Positions 61,570-64,000 of a stretch of 64,000 bases of DNA are shown piece by piece (the stretch's first letter is position 1; each line of letters begins with the position of its first letter). The position numbers were made by a program, and so were the translations under genes. The notes under the pieces are model-generated. The model saw nothing but the letters and a program-made list of their open reading frames with translations, was not told the origin of the DNA and searched no databases. Source of the DNA: SZUA-430 sp965227535 (GTDB lineage Bacteria; Pseudomonadota; Alphaproteobacteria; Micropepsales; Micropepsaceae). The stretch lies in the NCBI GenBank assembly GCA_965227535.1, contig OZ245761.1:2852001-2916000 (forward strand), in the 5' to 3' direction.

Positions 61570-63185
61570 TTCGCCGGCACGATCTTCAACACCGCATTCG
61601 TGAGATCGGCCGCGACGTAAATCGTCCCATCGCCGGCAACCGCGACGCCCGTCGTCAGGAACGAAGGCCCCTGCCCCTCCGGCGACGGCAGTCCGATCGC
61701 AAGCTCGTCGGCAATCGTCGTAACCGCACCCGTCGACGGATCGACCGACACAACGCGCTTCGCACCCACCTCCGCGACGACCAACCGCCCATCCGGCGCA
61801 ATGTCGATGCCCTCAGGTCCCGCCAGCTTCGACGCAACGACCTTCTTCGCGCCGCCGTTCAACTCGACGCGCGTGATCGTGCCGTCGGCCGATGTCACAA
61901 AGGCGCCGCCTTTGCCATCTGCCACCATCGCAACCGGCCCCTTGAAGCCCGACGCAATCGTCTTGCGCTTCGTACCCTTCATATCTTCGAGCGCCAACAG
62001 CGAACCGGTCTGCGCCTCAAGCACAAACACGCGACCATCCACCTCCACCGCATCAACCGGCGTCTTGAACTCGTGCACCATGCTGATCGTCTTGCCCGTC
62101 TTGCGATCGATGATCTGCACCGTGTTCGACGTCGCGCTGGCCAGCAGCACATACGTCGCGCCAACGCCGACGCCCGACGGATAGTCGATATCGCTGCCGA
62201 ACATCCGCCCCTTCGTCGTCACCTCGCCGCTCTTCGTATCGACGTTGCGATAGGTGAACACATCGGCGACATGGAGCGTCGCATCGTCGCCGCGCGCCAG
62301 CGCGATATCGGCGATGGCCGCAATCTTGCCCTTCACAACCGTCGTCACCTGCCCCGTCGCGTCGTCGACGCGATAGACGGCGTTGTCCGCCATGTTGGTG
62401 ATGAATATCCGATCCTTCGCATCGATCGCGAGATTATCGAGCGCCGGGTCAAGCTGCGCTGCCTTCACGCGCTTCCGCGCTTTCACGTCGATCTTGTAGA
62501 GCGCGCCTTCCTGGGTATCGATCGCCCAAAGATTGCCCTTGGAATCGAAATTCGCCGCCGCCGGCGTCTTAAACCCGTCGACGATCACCTCGACCTTGCC
62601 GTCCTTCGGATCGACCGCCGCGATCGCATTCTTGAACCAAAGCGGCCCATAGATGCGCCCGTCCGCCCCCACCTCGAACCCGTTCAGCCCACCCATCTTC
62701 TCGGCAATCTTGCGCGGCGGCGTCTTACCCGTGACATCCGCCTCATAAAGCGCGTCGCCCAAAAACACCTGCGTGAAGTAAAGCCGCCCGTCTTTCGTGA
62801 AGGCGAGCGAGTTCGCGCCCGGCAGACCCTTCGCGACTTCGACGATCGGCCCGCCCGGCGCTTGCAGAAACACCTTGCCCGTCAGAAACCCGGTCCAAGC
62901 GATCGTGCCGTCAGGCGCGAAGGCGATGTCGTCCGCCATACCCGTCGGCGGCGCGATGTAGATTGACGTCGCCCCGGTGTCGGGATCGACCTCATAGATC
63001 GTTTGCCCGACGACGCTGCCGACCAGAAGCTTGCCGTCAGGTGTTGCGGCGATGCCGTGAATGCCGTGGAACACCGACGGGCCCACAAGTTCGCTGACCG
63101 AATAATCGTCGGCCGCGATCGCGGTGGAGCCGGTCATCGCAACCGTTATCGCTACGGCGGCGGTAAGACGTTGAGCATAGGACAT
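61566..63185 (-). CDS. Secreted SMP-30/NHL-like beta-propeller protein
   Basis: A 539-residue exported protein with signal peptide (YAQRLTAAVAITVAMTGSTA). Repeating motifs GIAATPDGKLLVGSVVG, DIAFAPDGTIAWTG, AFTKDGRLYF, IDIAPDGRLVVAEVGA and GVAVAGDGTIYVAAD indicate at least ten blade-forming repeats, likely two six-bladed SMP-30/NHL-type propellers. Such proteins can be lactonases or binding scaffolds; catalytic residues cannot be assigned by eye. Coupled to the cupin gene. The ATG at 63185 is chosen for the signal peptide. Confidence 0.85.
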   Translation of the reverse strand: MSYAQRLTAAVAITVAMTGSTAIAADDYSVSELVGPSVFHGIHGIAATPDGKLLVGSVVGQTIYEVDPDTGATSIYIAPPTGMADDIAFAPDGTIAWTGFLTGKVFLQAPGGPIVEVAKGLPGANSLAFTKDGRLYFTQVFLGDALYEADVTGKTPPRKIAEKMGGLNGFEVGADGRIYGPLWFKNAIAAVDPKDGKVEVIVDGFKTPAAANFDSKGNLWAIDTQEGALYKIDVKARKRVKAAQLDPALDNLAIDAKDRIFITNMADNAVYRVDDATGQVTTVVKGKIAAIADIALARGDDATLHVADVFTYRNVDTKSGEVTTKGRMFGSDIDYPSGVGVGATYVLLASATSNTVQIIDRKTGKTISMVHEFKTPVDAVEVDGRVFVLEAQTGSLLALEDMKGTKRKTIASGFKGPVAMVADGKGGAFVTSADGTITRVELNGGAKKVVASKLAGPEGIDIAPDGRLVVAEVGAKRVVSVDPSTGAVTTIADELAIGLPSPEGQGPSFLTTGVAVAGDGTIYVAADLTNAVLKIVPAK

Positions 63186-63301
63186 GACGCTTCCCCAAGG
63201 TTTTATCCTTCCATCCATCAGTCCATCCCAAGCCCGCACGCGTCAAGACCGCCGCCCCGCGCTGTTGACAGAGCAAATGGCCCCGTCGTCCACTCCTGCC
63301 G

Positions 63302-63769
63302 ATGAGCGATTTGCCCACGACGACCCCAGAGCACAAACCCGGTTTCCTCCTCACCGGCGTGCCCCACGCCGAAGCACTACAGTTCATGGTCGTAGAGATC
63401 AGGGCCGGTGAAACCGTGTGCAAAGTGCCGTACGCGGAGCATCTGGTCGGCAACCCGGACACCGGCGTCGTCCACGGCGGGGTCATCACCTCGCTGCTCG
63501 ACAACGCTTGCGGCATCGCGGTCGGCTCGAAGACGATGCTCCGCGGACAGATCGCAACGCTCGATCTGCGCATCGACTACATGAAGCCCGCCACCCCGCG
63601 CGAAGACATCTTCGCCTTCGCCGAATGCTACAAGGTGACGAAGAACATCGCCTTTGTCCGCGGCCTCGCCTACCACACCGACCGCAACGATCCCATCGCC
63701 ACCTGCGCCGCCGCCTTCATGCTCGGCACGAAGAACGCCAAGGGCGCCAACGTCGGCGGAGGCAGTTAG
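63302..63769 (+). CDS. PaaI-type hotdog thioesterase
   Basis: A 155-residue single-hotdog acyl-CoA thioesterase. HLVGNPDTGVVHGGVITSLL contains the HGG turn with the catalytic Asn/Asp region, DNACGIAV the long helix, and LRIDYMKPATP the dimer strand. PaaI enzymes hydrolyse aryl- or medium acyl-CoA to rescue trapped CoA. The next gene begins one base after its stop and encodes a second copy of the fold, so they may act as a heterodimer or on two substrates. Confidence 0.9.
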   Translation: MSDLPTTTPEHKPGFLLTGVPHAEALQFMVVEIRAGETVCKVPYAEHLVGNPDTGVVHGGVITSLLDNACGIAVGSKTMLRGQIATLDLRIDYMKPATPREDIFAFAECYKVTKNIAFVRGLAYHTDRNDPIATCAAAFMLGTKNAKGANVGGGS

Positions 63770-64000
63770 ATGGAAATCATCAAGCGCGCCATCGCTGAAG
63801 GCCGCAAACCCGACTTGCAGGCGCTGGTCGACGCAATCCCCTATTGCCGCTTCCTCGGGATAGAGATCGACCGTAAGGGAAACGAACTGACGACGATCCT
63901 GCGCTTCGACAAAAAGCTCATCGGCAATCCCATCTTGCCGGCACTGCACGGTGGCGTCGTCGGCGCATTCCTCGAGGTGACCGCCGTCATCCAACTGATG
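63770..64000 (+). CDS. PaaI-type hotdog thioesterase, partial (3' end outside window)
   Basis: The first 77 residues are visible, starting MEIIKRAIAEGRKPDLQA, with LIGNPILPALHGGVVGAFLE matching the HGG turn and following helix. Paralog of the preceding gene, whose stop TAG abuts this ATG (TTAGATGG), so the two are co-translated. The frame is open to the window edge. Confidence 0.87.
   Translation, partial: MEIIKRAIAEGRKPDLQALVDAIPYCRFLGIEIDRKGNELTTILRFDKKLIGNPILPALHGGVVGAFLEVTAVIQLM

Noticed and set aside
1..64000. CRISPR array, tRNA/rRNA genes, prophage or insertion sequence
   Set aside because: No regularly spaced direct repeats, no tRNA-like cloverleaf with conserved arms, and no integrase or transposase motifs were seen by reading; a tRNAscan or ISfinder run could still find something small.

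Overview
The window is a gene-dense, GC-rich (roughly low-to-mid 60s %) stretch of an alphaproteobacterial chromosome. A PodJ-type polar organizer with a textbook CtrA box upstream, many GTG/TTG starts and frequent 1- or 4-base start/stop overlaps point to the Caulobacterales/Hyphomonadaceae side of the class. The species cannot be named from sequence alone. No rRNA, tRNA, CRISPR array, integrase or transposase gene was recognised.

Region by region. 1-20.6 kb is a catabolic block for acyl-CoA metabolism: an acyl-CoA dehydrogenase (cut by the left edge) coupled to a biotin-dependent acyl-CoA carboxylase alpha subunit, a cytochrome P450 divergent from a second acyl-CoA dehydrogenase, a TetR regulator, a coupled AMACR-like CoA transferase/thiolase pair, a PepSY membrane protein, a double-hotdog thioesterase, an alpha/beta hydrolase, two tandem secreted paralogs of unknown function, and a five-gene operon (MerR, acyl-CoA dehydrogenase, PaiB-like protein, thiolase, FadB-like fusion) headed by a LiuR-type palindrome. 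20.7-25.9 kb holds a TIGR02186/TauE pair and podJ. 26-30.3 kb holds PdeM, a DUF4253 protein, an XRE/DUF2975 pair and a Baeyer-Villiger-type monooxygenase. 30.3-35.6 kb is a visibly AT-richer accessory patch (interrupted by a GC-rich glutathione S-transferase) with an OLD-like ATPase and four small secreted or membrane proteins of unknown function. 35.8-43.6 kb holds an MlaC-like protein, a desaturase, a secreted beta-propeller protein, HrpB and a threonine dehydratase-like enzyme. 43.8-52.5 kb holds a membrane-anchored Mrr-type nuclease and three of the four members of the ligase-associated DNA repair set (Lhr-type helicase, MBL exonuclease, ATP-dependent ligase; the fourth, PdeM, lies about 18 kb away). 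52.5-64 kb returns to lipid and xenobiotic metabolism: a DHFR-like reductase, a 2,4-dienoyl-CoA reductase-like SDR, a polysaccharide deacetylase, a quinone reductase/esterase operon, an amidohydrolase, a TetR/FMO operon, a cupin/beta-propeller operon and two hotdog thioesterases (the last cut by the right edge).

Together the genes describe an organism that degrades branched or terpenoid/steroid-like lipids: P450 and flavin monooxygenases for activation, AMACR for methyl-branch stereochemistry, several acyl-CoA dehydrogenases, a carboxylase for beta-methyl groups, thiolases, a FadB-like enzyme and thioesterases. Seven long paired inverted repeats of five unrelated families punctuate the window; four of them occupy gaps between convergent genes.
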